Positions 15,717 through 24,341 of a stretch of 35,462 nt of DNA are shown one piece after another; position 1 is the stretch's first letter; every line of letters starts with the position of its first letter. The position numbers were made by a program, and so were the translations under genes. Where the stretch lies: assembly GCA_050331475.1 (NCBI GenBank), contig JBHJGU010000141.1:1-35462 (forward strand), given 5' to 3'. The notes beneath the pieces were generated by a model that worked only from the letters and a program-made list of their open reading frames with translations, did not search any database and was not told the DNA's origin. The DNA comes from JBHJGU01 sp050331475. GTDB taxonomy: Bacteria; Pseudomonadota; Alphaproteobacteria; Caulobacterales; Maricaulaceae.

Positions 15717-18119
15717 ATGGCTAGGTTTTACCGCGCCGCACTGTCACTGATCGTCGTCGTCGTGCTCTCGACGCTGAGCGCGTGGGCGCAAGACTTACCC
15801 CTTGTCCGCGCGGAACTGGCCGGCCCGAGGGCGGTTTGGGTGCGAACAAGCGGAGACGCGCGACCGCCTTTAACACCCGACGCCTATCGTCTGGCCCGCT
15901 GGGATGGGGCGGAGATCGCGGTTTCCGCCGTCACCCCGCGCACTGCGCGCCAAGCCTTGTTGGTTCCCGCCGAACCGCTGGACCTGAGCACGGTTTATTT
16001 TCTCGAACTTCCCGGACAGGATGCAAGGGCGCGGCTACGCTTCGATGGGTGGTTTCGAACGCTTTATTCCGCCAAGCCGTTAGGCGCCGTCCCCGACGCA
16101 GCGGCCGATCGGACGACATTGGCGCTGTTCGCCCCGCGCGCCGATGCGGTGTCGGTTCATCTGTTTCGTGAGCGATCAGCGGCGCGCGCTGACGAGATTA
16201 TCGTGCTGGCGCGGGACGGGGACGGGGTTTGGTCCGCAGACATCCCAGGGGATCGGCACGGCTGGTATTACGCTTATCAAGTCGACGGGCCTGAGGGGCC
16301 GGGTAACACTTTCTATGGCGCGACTGAGACCTTGGTCAGCGACCCTTACGCCAAGGTTTATGACGAAACCACAGGCCGGGCGCGGATCTGGCGCGACGCG
16401 TTCTCCCCGCCTCAGCCGGTGCAAGGCGGTCGGCCGCCTATGCAGGACGTTATCGCCTATGAGGTCCATGTGCAGGACTTCACGGACCTGTTGCCCGTTG
16501 ACCCGACCCAAATCGGCCCGCTCGAGGCCATGGCGACGGGCGGGTTAACCAACGCCCGCGGCGCCAGGATCGGTTTCGATCACGTGGTCGATTTGGGCGT
16601 CAACGTGCTCCACCTGATGCCGGTCCAGGAATACCTGCATTACCCAGACACGGATTGGACCGCATGGTTCGGCGCGGATCCGCGCGCCCAAGCCATGGGC
16701 GTGGCGGAGGAGAATTACCAATGGGGCTATCGCACCACCCACGCCTTCGCCATTGAGGGCCGGTTTCGCCCGCCCGGCGCTGAGCCCGGCGCAGAGCCGC
16801 GGGCCTTTCGCGATCTGGTGGACGCCTATCACGCCCAAGGGCTAGCCGTGATCGTCGACATCGTGCCCAACCATACGGGCGAGAATATGGATGGACGCAA
16901 TTTTGTCATGAATTTCAACGGTATAGATCGATATTACTATTACCGCTTGAATGAGGCCGGCGCCCATGCCGGCGCGTTCGGTAATGAGGTGAAAACCGAA
17001 GATCGGCCCATGGTTCAGCGCTGGTTGATTGATCAATGCCGAGACCTGATGACCGTGTTCGGCGTGGACGGCTTCCGTATCGATCTCGCGGGCCAAATCG
17101 ACGAACAGACCTTAATCGCCTTACGTCAGGCGCTGCCCGAAGACGCCATTATCTATGGCGAGCCTTGGATCGACATCGGCGATCCTTACGTGCGCGCGCA
17201 CCCGGACTGGGCTTGGTACAAAGCGGACAGCCCCATTACGTTTTTCCAGGACGAGGCGCGCAACGCCTTCAAAGGCTCCCCCTTCGAGATCGGCGATAAG
17301 GCGCGCGATCGGGGGTTCGCTGGCGGGAACGCCCAGCTGCGCGAGGCCGCGAAGGCTGCGCTCCTCAACGCATATCCGGAGGAGGCCGCCAGCCCAACCC
17401 GCGGGATCAACTATCTCGACATTCACGACAATTGGGCGCTGGCGGATCGCTTCGCGACCCAAGACTTGGACGGCCGCCACGGCGTCGATGAGGACGCTTA
17501 TAAGATCGCAGCGACCCTTCTTCTCACCTCGCTCGGGCCAGTGGTGCTCCATGGCGGTGTGGAGATGTTGCGCTCCAAAGGGCTGGCGCCGATTGAAGAA
17601 TGGGTGGGGGAAACGCCCCAAGGGCCGATTTATTTCAAAGGTCAGGGGGACACCTATAACCTGCGCGCGCCCAACCGGTTTAATTGGTCGCGGGTGGGGG
17701 AGACGGCCGAGGCTGGGCCAGACGATGTCGCCAAGATGACGACTTTTTGGCGCGATCTGATCGCGCTGCGGAACAGCGAGTTGGGCGCGGTGTTCCGGCG
17801 CGCCGAGCCGGCGCCGGAGGGATATTACCGGTGGATTGCCTCGGATAATTCGGCCGCTTTGGGTTATGACATCGGCGAAGCGCTTAAAGTTCTGCTCAAC
17901 CCCAGCGCCGAGCCGGCCCGGTTTGACGTTTCGCCGGGGCGTTGGCGGCGGATCGTTGGTGATGCGGCCGCCGATGTCATTGACATTAATCCAGAACCAG
18001 CCGCGCCGACCCCGGCTCCCCGGGAGGAACGCCCCCAGGCACTCGAACTGCCGCCGGGCGGGCTGGCGGTTTTCCTCCGTGACCCCGAACCCGCGTCAGA
18101 ACGGCCTGAGGAGCCCTGA
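15717..18119 (+). CDS. Exported pullulanase-type GH13 alpha-glucan hydrolase
   Basis: This 800-aa glycoside hydrolase probably cleaves alpha-1,6 links in pullulan, glycogen or limit dextrins. A signal peptide (hydrophobic LSLIVVVVLSTLS, cut after AWA) sends it to the periplasm or outside. An N-terminal beta domain and a CBM48-like domain (about 120-235, with the segment from HGWYYAYQVDGPEGP to VSDPYAKV) come before the GH13 barrel. Barrel motifs are YEVHVQDFT, VDIVPNHT, GFRIDLAGQID (nucleophile D456), YGEPW (acid/base E482) and LDIHDN (D571). NYQWGYRTTHAF sits where pullulanases have YNWGYDP, so the specificity loop is altered. A Pro/Glu-rich segment lies near the C-terminus. AGGAGG precedes the ATG by 4 nt. 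It seems to be a single-gene unit, with no sugar transporter beside it. Confidence 0.88.
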   Translation: MARFYRAALSLIVVVVLSTLSAWAQDLPLVRAELAGPRAVWVRTSGDARPPLTPDAYRLARWDGAEIAVSAVTPRTARQALLVPAEPLDLSTVYFLELPGQDARARLRFDGWFRTLYSAKPLGAVPDAAADRTTLALFAPRADAVSVHLFRERSAARADEIIVLARDGDGVWSADIPGDRHGWYYAYQVDGPEGPGNTFYGATETLVSDPYAKVYDETTGRARIWRDAFSPPQPVQGGRPPMQDVIAYEVHVQDFTDLLPVDPTQIGPLEAMATGGLTNARGARIGFDHVVDLGVNVLHLMPVQEYLHYPDTDWTAWFGADPRAQAMGVAEENYQWGYRTTHAFAIEGRFRPPGAEPGAEPRAFRDLVDAYHAQGLAVIVDIVPNHTGENMDGRNFVMNFNGIDRYYYYRLNEAGAHAGAFGNEVKTEDRPMVQRWLIDQCRDLMTVFGVDGFRIDLAGQIDEQTLIALRQALPEDAIIYGEPWIDIGDPYVRAHPDWAWYKADSPITFFQDEARNAFKGSPFEIGDKARDRGFAGGNAQLREAAKAALLNAYPEEAASPTRGINYLDIHDNWALADRFATQDLDGRHGVDEDAYKIAATLLLTSLGPVVLHGGVEMLRSKGLAPIEEWVGETPQGPIYFKGQGDTYNLRAPNRFNWSRVGETAEAGPDDVAKMTTFWRDLIALRNSELGAVFRRAEPAPEGYYRWIASDNSAALGYDIGEALKVLLNPSAEPARFDVSPGRWRRIVGDAAADVIDINPEPAAPTPAPREERPQALELPPGGLAVFLRDPEPASERPEEP

Positions 18120-18178
18120 GTGCGCCGCTTGGTGGGCGCGCTTCGTCACGCTGAGGATTTTTCAGAAAAGTAAACGCT

Positions 18179-18214
18179 GTTCACATTGTGTACGGCGGTT
18201 AATTCGCCTATATG
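18179..18214 (+). promoter_or_regulatory. Promoter with operator-like dyad for the RND efflux operon
   Basis: TTGTGT (18186-18191) and TATATG (18209-18214) are separated by 17 bp and suit a sigma-70 promoter. A near-perfect dyad, GTTCACA/TGTGTAC (18179-18193, 6 of 7 pairs), covers the -35, and a second short one (GGCG...CGCC) fills the spacer. RND pump operons are often repressed by TetR-type proteins at such sites, but no regulator gene is adjacent, so the protein involved is unknown. Confidence 0.5.
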
Positions 18215-18249
18215 AAAGCCCATTAAGGAGCTCCGGCGGGAAGGTGATC

Positions 18250-19443
18250 ATGAGCGCGGACGGTTCTGGAGTGTCGTCAAGGGTTTCACGCGGTATGGTC
18301 GTTGCGGTCCTCGTTCTTGCGGCGGGCTTCGGCGTTTGGCGACTGGTTGACGCGCGCAGCGCGGACGCGCCTGAGGTAACCGAGACGATGCGGCCCACCC
18401 CGGTTCGCGTCGCCGTCGCTGAAGTCTCTGGTGAGAGCCGGATCGCAGAACGGTTCGCCGGTCTCACCACGGCGCGTCGGCAAAGCGCGCTAGGTTTTGA
18501 TCGCAGTGGCTTAGTCGAGGCCGTTTACGTTGATCTCGGCGATGATGTGGCGGCGGGCGATCTGCTCGCCGAACTCGACATGCGCACCTTGCGCGCAGAC
18601 ATCGCCGCCGCGCGCGCGCGGATCAAAGAAATCGAAGCCGATCTGACGCTCGCCCGCGCTACGGCCGATCGGCAACGCCAACTGGTTGATCAGGGTCATG
18701 TTTCCGTTCAGCGCTTTGACGAGGCGACGGCTCAGGTCGACGCGACCCAAGCCCGGCTGGTCGCTGCTGACGCAGACCTTGACGCGTTAGAGGCGCGCCT
18801 GGCCCTGGGCCGCATGCGCGCGCCCTATGCCGGCCGGATCATCGCGCGGATGATTGACGAGGGCGCGGCGGTGGACGCTGGCCGCGCCGTGCTTGAACTG
18901 ATGGAGGCGGGCGCGCTTGAGATTCGCGTCGGTCTGCCGGCTCGGGCCGCGGGCGACTTAGCCCCGGGTGACCGGTATGGCTTTGACGGCCCGACCGGCG
19001 CGTTCGAAGCGATCTTGCGCGCCCAAACCGGACAAGTCGATCGCGCCACTCAAACGGTGGCGGCGGTGTTCGATGTGAGCCCCGATCAGGCTGCGCGCGG
19101 TGGGGTGCAGCCCGGCGCTGTAGCGCGGCTGAAGTTAAACCGCGCGCTTGAAGAGGCCGGTCTTTGGGCGCCGATCTCCGCGCTGATTGAAAGCCGACGG
19201 GGGTTGTGGACGCTCAACGTGTTGGAGCCGACCGAGGAGGCGGACGTCTTCGTCGTAGCGCCCCGCGCTGTCGAAGTGCTGCACACCGAAAGTGCGCGGG
19301 CCTATGTTCGTGGCGCGGTTGGCCACGGCGAACGCTTCATCGCCGTAAACGCGTCGCGTGCGGCGCCGGGCCAACGGGTCACGCTCGCCGACGAGCCCGC
19401 AGCGCCCCCGCCAACCGAAGCGATCGCGGAAGTCCAGCTATGA
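18250..19443 (+). CDS. RND efflux periplasmic adaptor subunit (HlyD/AcrA family)
   Basis: This is the membrane-fusion protein that joins an inner-membrane RND pump to an outer-membrane channel, 397 aa. An N-terminal helix (about residues 14-33, MVVAVLVLAAGFGVW) anchors it in the inner membrane. The lipoyl half-motifs are SGLVEAVYVDLGDDVAAGDLLAELD and MRAPYAGRIIARMIDEGAAVDAG, separated by a coiled-coil hairpin (about 115-185, rich in Ala, Arg, Glu and Asp). Beta-barrel and membrane-proximal domains follow. The ATG at 18250 is preceded by GGGAAGG; a reading frame extends further upstream but lies inside the GH13 gene. The stop overlaps the pump start as ATGA. No TolC-like gene is in the window. 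Confidence 0.93.
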   Translation: MSADGSGVSSRVSRGMVVAVLVLAAGFGVWRLVDARSADAPEVTETMRPTPVRVAVAEVSGESRIAERFAGLTTARRQSALGFDRSGLVEAVYVDLGDDVAAGDLLAELDMRTLRADIAAARARIKEIEADLTLARATADRQRQLVDQGHVSVQRFDEATAQVDATQARLVAADADLDALEARLALGRMRAPYAGRIIARMIDEGAAVDAGRAVLELMEAGALEIRVGLPARAAGDLAPGDRYGFDGPTGAFEAILRAQTGQVDRATQTVAAVFDVSPDQAARGGVQPGAVARLKLNRALEEAGLWAPISALIESRRGLWTLNVLEPTEEADVFVVAPRAVEVLHTESARAYVRGAVGHGERFIAVNASRAAPGQRVTLADEPAAPPPTEAIAEVQL

Positions 19444-22400
19444 TGAGCACGCTGTTCTATCGCCAGGCGCGTCTGACTGCGCTGACCGTGCTGCTCATCG
19501 TGGTGGCCGGCCTGGGTGCGCTCCTCAGCTTGGGCCGTCAAGAAGACCCGACCCTGTCTGAGCGTTTCGCTTTCATCACCACGGATTTCCCCGGCGCCTC
19601 GGCGGAGCGGGTAGAAGCTCTGGTGACCGAACCCATTGAAGACGCGCTCCTTGAGCTTCCGGAAGTCAAAACCATCGACAGCCGCACCCGCGCCGGCGTC
19701 TCCATCGTTACGGTGGAACTGCGCGACGATCTGGGCGTCTCTGACATTGATCGCGCCTGGTCTGAAGTGCGCGATCAACTGGACACGGTCGCCCCGGACT
19801 TGCCCGACGCCGCTACCGATCCCGACCTGGAGCGCCGTTTGATTGCTGCGGCCACCTTGCTGGTGGCGCTCACCTGGGAAGGCCCGGGCGAGATGCAGCC
19901 GGGCATTCTGTCCCGGTTAGCGACCGAGCTTGAGGATCAATTCCAAAACCTTCCCGGCACCGAAGAAACCGATATCTGGGGCGAGGTGGATGAAGAAGTG
20001 CGCGTTGTCGTTGACCTCGACCGGCTCGCCGCCATTGGCCTGACCCCACAGGACGTGGCGCGGTTGATTGAGCGCGCCGACGCCAAGACGCCGGGCGGCT
20101 CGGTGCGCTCGGACAGCCTTAGTCTGGGGCTGGAGGTCGCGGGCGAAATCGACAGTTTAGATCGGGTGCGCGAAACCCCGCTGGCGCAAACGCCCGATGG
20201 CGATCTGATCCGTGTCGCCGATGTCGCGCAGGTGGAGAAGGCGTTTGAAACGCCCCCCGCCTCCTGGGCCGTGGTCGACGGAGAGCGCGCGGTTTTGGTC
20301 GCCGCGATCATTCAACCCGGCCTCCAAGCGGACGCTTGGACCCAGCGCGCGCTCGCCGCGTTGGAGTATTTTATGGCGCAAGCGCCGGGCGGGGTGGGCG
20401 TCGACGTTGTGTTCAAACAGGCCGATTATGTCGCTCTGCGCTTGATGGGTTTGGGGCAGAACTTATTGGTCTCCGCGGGCGTGGTGTTTTTGGTGCTGTT
20501 CGTTTTGATGGGCTGGCGCGCGGCGATCGTGGTGGGGCTAGCTCTGCCGCTCACCGCGCTCTTGGTCTTGATCTTGATCCAAATGATCGGCCAGCCGCTG
20601 CACCAAATGTCGGTCACCGGGTTGGTGATTGCGCTGGGTCTGTTGATCGACAACGCCATCGTCATGACCGATGAGTTCCAACTCATGCGCCGGCGCGGCG
20701 CGAGCCCGCTTGAGGCCATCGACAAGGCGGTCCGACATTTGTTCGCCCCGCTTCTGGCCTCCACCGTCACCACCATGCTCGCCTTCGCGCCGATCGCCTT
20801 GATGCCCGGCGGGGCGGGCGAGTTTGTCGGCATGATCGGGGTGTCGGTGATGTTCGCGGTGGGCAGTTCGCTGGTCCTCGCCATGACCGTCCTACCGGCG
20901 ATCGCCGCCTGGTTTGACAGCGAGGTTCACGATGTGGACGGGCCGTTTTGGCGCTCCGGACTTCGGATCAAGCCGTTGGTGGGGCCCTATCGCGCCGCGC
21001 TGAGCTTGGAGGTGCGCCGGCCGTGGGTGGGCTTGGTCGTTGGTGTGCTCGCCCCGGTCTTGGGTTTCGCGCTCATCGGCCAGCAGCCGGTGCAATTCTT
21101 TCCTCAGACCGAACGCGACATGATTCAGGTGAATATCACGCTGGATCAAAGCGCGTCGCTGGAGGAGACCCGTCAAGCGGCCCAGGCGTTCCGCGAATTG
21201 GCGATGGGCTATGACGGGGTGGAACAGGTCGCCTTTGTTGTCGGTGAGAGCCCGCCGCGGACCTATTATAACGTGTCCGCGGCGAATAGCGCCGCCCCGA
21301 ACTTCGCCGGCGGCTTTATTAAAACCCGCTCCCCCCAAGCGACCCATGACATCGTCATCGCTCTTCAGCGTGCCGCCCGCTCGGCTCTGCCCCAGGCGCA
21401 GGTCTTAGTGTTGCCGTTTGAGCAGGGCCCGCCTGCGGACGCGCCGGTCGAATTGGTGGTGCGCGGGCCTGATGTCAGCGTACTTCAAGCATTGGGCGAT
21501 GAGATCCGCGCGCAGCTCTCCGATATTGACCGGGTCACCTACACGTCCGGCCTTTTGGAAGTGGGCGCGCCTGTTGCGAAAGTCGCTGCGGACGAAGCGG
21601 CTGCGGATCGCGCCGGGCTTCGGCTTGAGGATATCGCGGAGGCCTTGCGCGCGCAGTTTGACGGCGCGACCGGCGGCGCGCTGTTGGAAGACAACGAAGA
21701 ATTGCCTGTTCGGGTGATCGCTGACGAGGAGCGCCGGGGTCGGATCGACGCGGTGTCCGGTCTCGTGATCCCCACCGCTGAGCGGGGAGACAGTCTCGGT
21801 CTGCCCTTGGCGGCCCTGGGCCCGGTCCGCCTAGAGCCTGAGGTCGCCGTGATCCCCCGCCAAGACGGCGAACGGATCAACGCCGTTTACGGCCATCTCG
21901 AACCCTTTTCCTTCGCCGACGACGTTCTGACTGAACTGATCCAGCGTTTGGACGCGGCCGGCTTCGCTTTACCCCCGGGCTACACCTTGTCCGTGGGCGG
22001 GGAGGCGGAGAACCGCGGCGATGCAGTGGGTAACCTGTTCGGCACGGCCGCGCCGTTGATGGTCGCCATGCTCGCAACCTTAGTGTTGGCGTTCAACTCG
22101 TTCCGCTATGCGGGGGTGATCGCGCTGGTTGGCGTGCTGTCGGTCGGTTTGGCGTTTTTAGGGCTTTGGCTGTTCGATCAACCTTTGGGCTTTAACGCCA
22201 TCGTTGGGGCGATGGGACTGGTTGGCCTGGCGATTAATGGCTCGATCGTGGTGCTCTCCGCGCTGCGGGCGGACAAAGCGTCTAATGACGGCGATCGGGC
22301 GGCCATGGTCGACACGATTGTGGACGCGACCCGGCATATTGTGGCGACGACCTTGACCACAATCAGCGGGTTTGCGCCTCTGATCCTTTCAGGAGACGCG

Positions 22401-22559
22401 TTCTGGCTACCCTTGGCGACCGCGATCGCTGGCGGGGTGGCGGGATCGGCGTTGCTCGCGCTGTTTTTTGCGCCCGCGTGCTTTGTGCTGATCCGGGGGC
22501 GGGGCTTTAAACGTCGCCGGGCGCAAGCCGCTCTGACCGCCGCGGCGCCGGCGGAATAG
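19440..22559 (+). CDS. RND efflux transporter permease (AcrB/MexB superfamily)
   Basis: This is the proton-driven pump subunit of a tripartite efflux system, 1039 aa, with the expected twelve membrane helices in two repeats. The first repeat has TM1 near residue 20 and TM2-TM6 at about 330-480; the second has TM7 near 520 and TM8-TM12 at about 860-1010. Large periplasmic loops lie between. TM4 carries GLLIDNAIVMTDEF, where D404 matches the first of the two proton-relay aspartates of AcrB and N405 replaces the second, a common variant. Substrates cannot be told; drugs, dyes, bile-salt-like compounds or fatty acids are all possible. It is the last gene of a two-gene operon; the NUDIX gene begins 31 nt later and might be co-transcribed. 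Confidence 0.95.
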   Translation: MMSTLFYRQARLTALTVLLIVVAGLGALLSLGRQEDPTLSERFAFITTDFPGASAERVEALVTEPIEDALLELPEVKTIDSRTRAGVSIVTVELRDDLGVSDIDRAWSEVRDQLDTVAPDLPDAATDPDLERRLIAAATLLVALTWEGPGEMQPGILSRLATELEDQFQNLPGTEETDIWGEVDEEVRVVVDLDRLAAIGLTPQDVARLIERADAKTPGGSVRSDSLSLGLEVAGEIDSLDRVRETPLAQTPDGDLIRVADVAQVEKAFETPPASWAVVDGERAVLVAAIIQPGLQADAWTQRALAALEYFMAQAPGGVGVDVVFKQADYVALRLMGLGQNLLVSAGVVFLVLFVLMGWRAAIVVGLALPLTALLVLILIQMIGQPLHQMSVTGLVIALGLLIDNAIVMTDEFQLMRRRGASPLEAIDKAVRHLFAPLLASTVTTMLAFAPIALMPGGAGEFVGMIGVSVMFAVGSSLVLAMTVLPAIAAWFDSEVHDVDGPFWRSGLRIKPLVGPYRAALSLEVRRPWVGLVVGVLAPVLGFALIGQQPVQFFPQTERDMIQVNITLDQSASLEETRQAAQAFRELAMGYDGVEQVAFVVGESPPRTYYNVSAANSAAPNFAGGFIKTRSPQATHDIVIALQRAARSALPQAQVLVLPFEQGPPADAPVELVVRGPDVSVLQALGDEIRAQLSDIDRVTYTSGLLEVGAPVAKVAADEAAADRAGLRLEDIAEALRAQFDGATGGALLEDNEELPVRVIADEERRGRIDAVSGLVIPTAERGDSLGLPLAALGPVRLEPEVAVIPRQDGERINAVYGHLEPFSFADDVLTELIQRLDAAGFALPPGYTLSVGGEAENRGDAVGNLFGTAAPLMVAMLATLVLAFNSFRYAGVIALVGVLSVGLAFLGLWLFDQPLGFNAIVGAMGLVGLAINGSIVVLSALRADKASNDGDRAAMVDTIVDATRHIVATTLTTISGFAPLILSGDAFWLPLATAIAGGVAGSALLALFFAPACFVLIRGRGFKRRRAQAALTAAAPAE

Positions 22560-22590
22560 ACCGCGCGCGCCGGCTCGGTTACCCAGCGGC

Positions 22591-23202
22591 ATGACTAAGA
22601 TCAAAGACCTGCCCGTCGGCGAGAACCCCTGGGTCACCCATGACCGGGTTCACGCGTTCGATAATCCTTGGCTCACCGTGTTCGACGAGCCCGTGACCCA
22701 ACCCAATGGCGCGCCGGGGCGCTATGGCCGGGTGCATTTCAAGAATTGGGCGGTGGGGGTGTTGCCGGTCGACGCCCAAGGCCGGGTCCCCCTGGTGGGC
22801 CAATGGCGCTATCCGCTCGGGCGATATAGCTGGGAGCTGCCCGAAGGCGGGGGCGCGCGCAACGTCGATCCGCTGGACACCGCCAAGCGGGAACTGAAAG
22901 AGGAAACCGGCTTGCTCGCGGCCTCTTGGCGGCCGCTTTGCGGGTTCGACGTGTCCAATTCGGTGACCGACGAGGAGGCGATTTGCTTTTTCGCCACCGA
23001 TCTCACCCAGTCCGACATGGCGCCGGACGAGACCGAAGTGCTTGAGGTACAATGGGTTGCCTTCGCAGACTTGCTCGACGGCGTTATTTCGGGCCACATC
23101 CGCGACAGCTTGACCATCGTCATGACCTGGATGGGCGCCCATCTAGCGCGGAGCGGCGCGCTGGACGCCGGGTTAAGCCAGGCCATGTTGGGCGGGGAGT
23201 AG
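22591..23202 (+). CDS. NUDIX hydrolase (ADP-ribose pyrophosphatase-like)
   Basis: This 203-aa NUDIX enzyme is related to ADP-ribose or nucleoside-diphosphate-sugar pyrophosphatases, judged by its N-terminal beta domain (HDRVHAFDNPWLTVFDEPV) and the G-Q-W-R-Y-P-L-x-x-Y-S-W-E-L-P-E-G lead-in. The Nudix box spans GGARNVDPLDTAKRELKEET. The metal-binding RELKEETG core is intact, but the first glutamate of the consensus (G-x5-E) is a valine. Gap to the pump gene is 31 nt and to cysE 10 nt, so it may belong to the cysE unit. The substrate is unknown. Confidence 0.88.
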   Translation: MTKIKDLPVGENPWVTHDRVHAFDNPWLTVFDEPVTQPNGAPGRYGRVHFKNWAVGVLPVDAQGRVPLVGQWRYPLGRYSWELPEGGGARNVDPLDTAKRELKEETGLLAASWRPLCGFDVSNSVTDEEAICFFATDLTQSDMAPDETEVLEVQWVAFADLLDGVISGHIRDSLTIVMTWMGAHLARSGALDAGLSQAMLGGE

Positions 23203-23212
23203 GGAGACGCAC

Positions 23213-24025
23213 ATGCCGACCTTGTTGGAGCTGGGACCTGAGGAAGATCTGCCTCCGGTCTGGACGCGGCTGCGCGTCGAGGCGGCGGCCGCCGCCGCCC
23301 AAGAGCCGATTTTGGCGAGCTATCTGCACGCCTCGCTCCTAAACCACGACAATTTCGCCCGCGCACTCGCTTACCACCTCGCCAATCGTTTGGGCGGGGA
23401 GGACATGAACGCCATGCAGGTTCGCGAGGTTTGCCGAGACGCGCTGGAGGCGGACCCCTCCATCGTCGACCGTGCGGAGGCGGATATTCTGGCGGTGTTT
23501 GAGCGGGATCCCGCGTGCCGGTCCTTCATCCAGCCGTTTTTTTATTTAAAAGGCTATAAAGCGCTCCAGGCTTATCGGATAGCCCATTGGGTTTTGGGCG
23601 AGGGGCGAGAGACCTTGGCGCTGCACCTGCATGCGCGCATCTCCACCCTGTTCGGGGTCGACATTCACCCCAACGCCGAGATCGGCAAGGGCGTGATGAT
23701 CGACCACGCCACCTCGGTCGTGATTGGGGAGACCGCGGTGCTCGGCGATGATTGCTCGCTGCTCCACGAAGTCACCCTGGGCGGCACCGGCGCCAGCGTT
23801 AGTGATCGCCATCCCAAGGTGGGGCGCGGGGTGTTGATCGGCGCGGGCGCTAAAGTGCTAGGCAACATTTCCATCGGCGATGAGGTCCGCATCGCTGCAG
23901 GCTCGGTGGTGCTCAAAGATGTGCCTGCGCACTGCACGGGGGCGGGCGTGCCCGCCAAACCCGTGGGCGGCAAATGCGCCCAACCGGCGCGGAGCATGGA
24001 TCAATCCATCGAATTCATGATCTAA
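23213..24025 (+). CDS. cysE: Serine O-acetyltransferase
   Basis: CysE makes O-acetylserine from serine and acetyl-CoA, the first step of cysteine synthesis. The 270-aa protein has the N-terminal helical domain (to about residue 135, with PFFYLKGYKALQAYRIAHW) and a left-handed beta-helix of hexapeptide repeats. Catalytic residues are D150 (VDIHPNAEIG) and H165 (IDHATSVVIGE). The C-terminus ends in EFMI. The terminal isoleucine is the residue CysE normally inserts into the active site of CysK to form the cysteine synthase complex, so that interaction is probably kept. A GGGAG lies 8 nt before the ATG. An inverted repeat follows the stop. Confidence 0.96.
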   Translation: MPTLLELGPEEDLPPVWTRLRVEAAAAAAQEPILASYLHASLLNHDNFARALAYHLANRLGGEDMNAMQVREVCRDALEADPSIVDRAEADILAVFERDPACRSFIQPFFYLKGYKALQAYRIAHWVLGEGRETLALHLHARISTLFGVDIHPNAEIGKGVMIDHATSVVIGETAVLGDDCSLLHEVTLGGTGASVSDRHPKVGRGVLIGAGAKVLGNISIGDEVRIAAGSVVLKDVPAHCTGAGVPAKPVGGKCAQPARSMDQSIEFMI

Positions 24026-24041
24026 GCCGGGCGGCCGCGCC

Positions 24042-24076
24042 GCCGGCTTCGGCTAGGCGCGCGCGGCGAAGCCGGC
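24042..24076 (+). terminator. Inverted repeat after cysE, possible terminator
   Basis: GCCGGCTTCG (24042-24051) and CGAAGCCGGC (24067-24076) form a perfect 10-bp stem with a 15-nt GC-rich loop. No T-run follows, so a classic Rho-independent terminator is not supported. It could slow transcription, protect the cysE mRNA end, or be a dispersed repeat. Confidence 0.45.
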
Positions 24077-24122
24077 TAAGTTGACGCCCGGCTAATGTTT
24101 TCAACGCGCCAGGAGATCGCCC

Positions 24123-24341
24123 ATGCGACCCGACGAAATCGCCCGGATCCAACATTATTTGCGGGAGAAGTTTAGCTCACCGACCCTTTCCGTGCGTCGA
24201 CGCAAGCAAGACGACTCCGCTGAAGTTTATTTGGGCGACGAATTCATCGCGGTGATCTATCGGGATGACGAAGACCCCGCGGACATTTCTTACGCCTTCG
24301 AAATGGCCATTTTAGAAGGCGATCTGCCGCTGAACGTGTGA
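24123..24341 (+). CDS. DUF3126 family protein
   Basis: This is a 72-aa cytoplasmic protein of an alphaproteobacterial family with no known function. The family pattern is clear: RPDEIARIQHYLREKF, then LSVRRRKQDDSAEVYLGDEFIAVIYRDDEDPADISYAFEMAILE. It is acidic in its second half and has no signal or membrane segment. As far as I recall, it is usually found downstream of cysE, as here. Its stop overlaps a GTG start of the ABC ATPase by 4 nt. AGGAG precedes the ATG. Confidence 0.9.
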   Translation: MRPDEIARIQHYLREKFSSPTLSVRRRKQDDSAEVYLGDEFIAVIYRDDEDPADISYAFEMAILEGDLPLNV

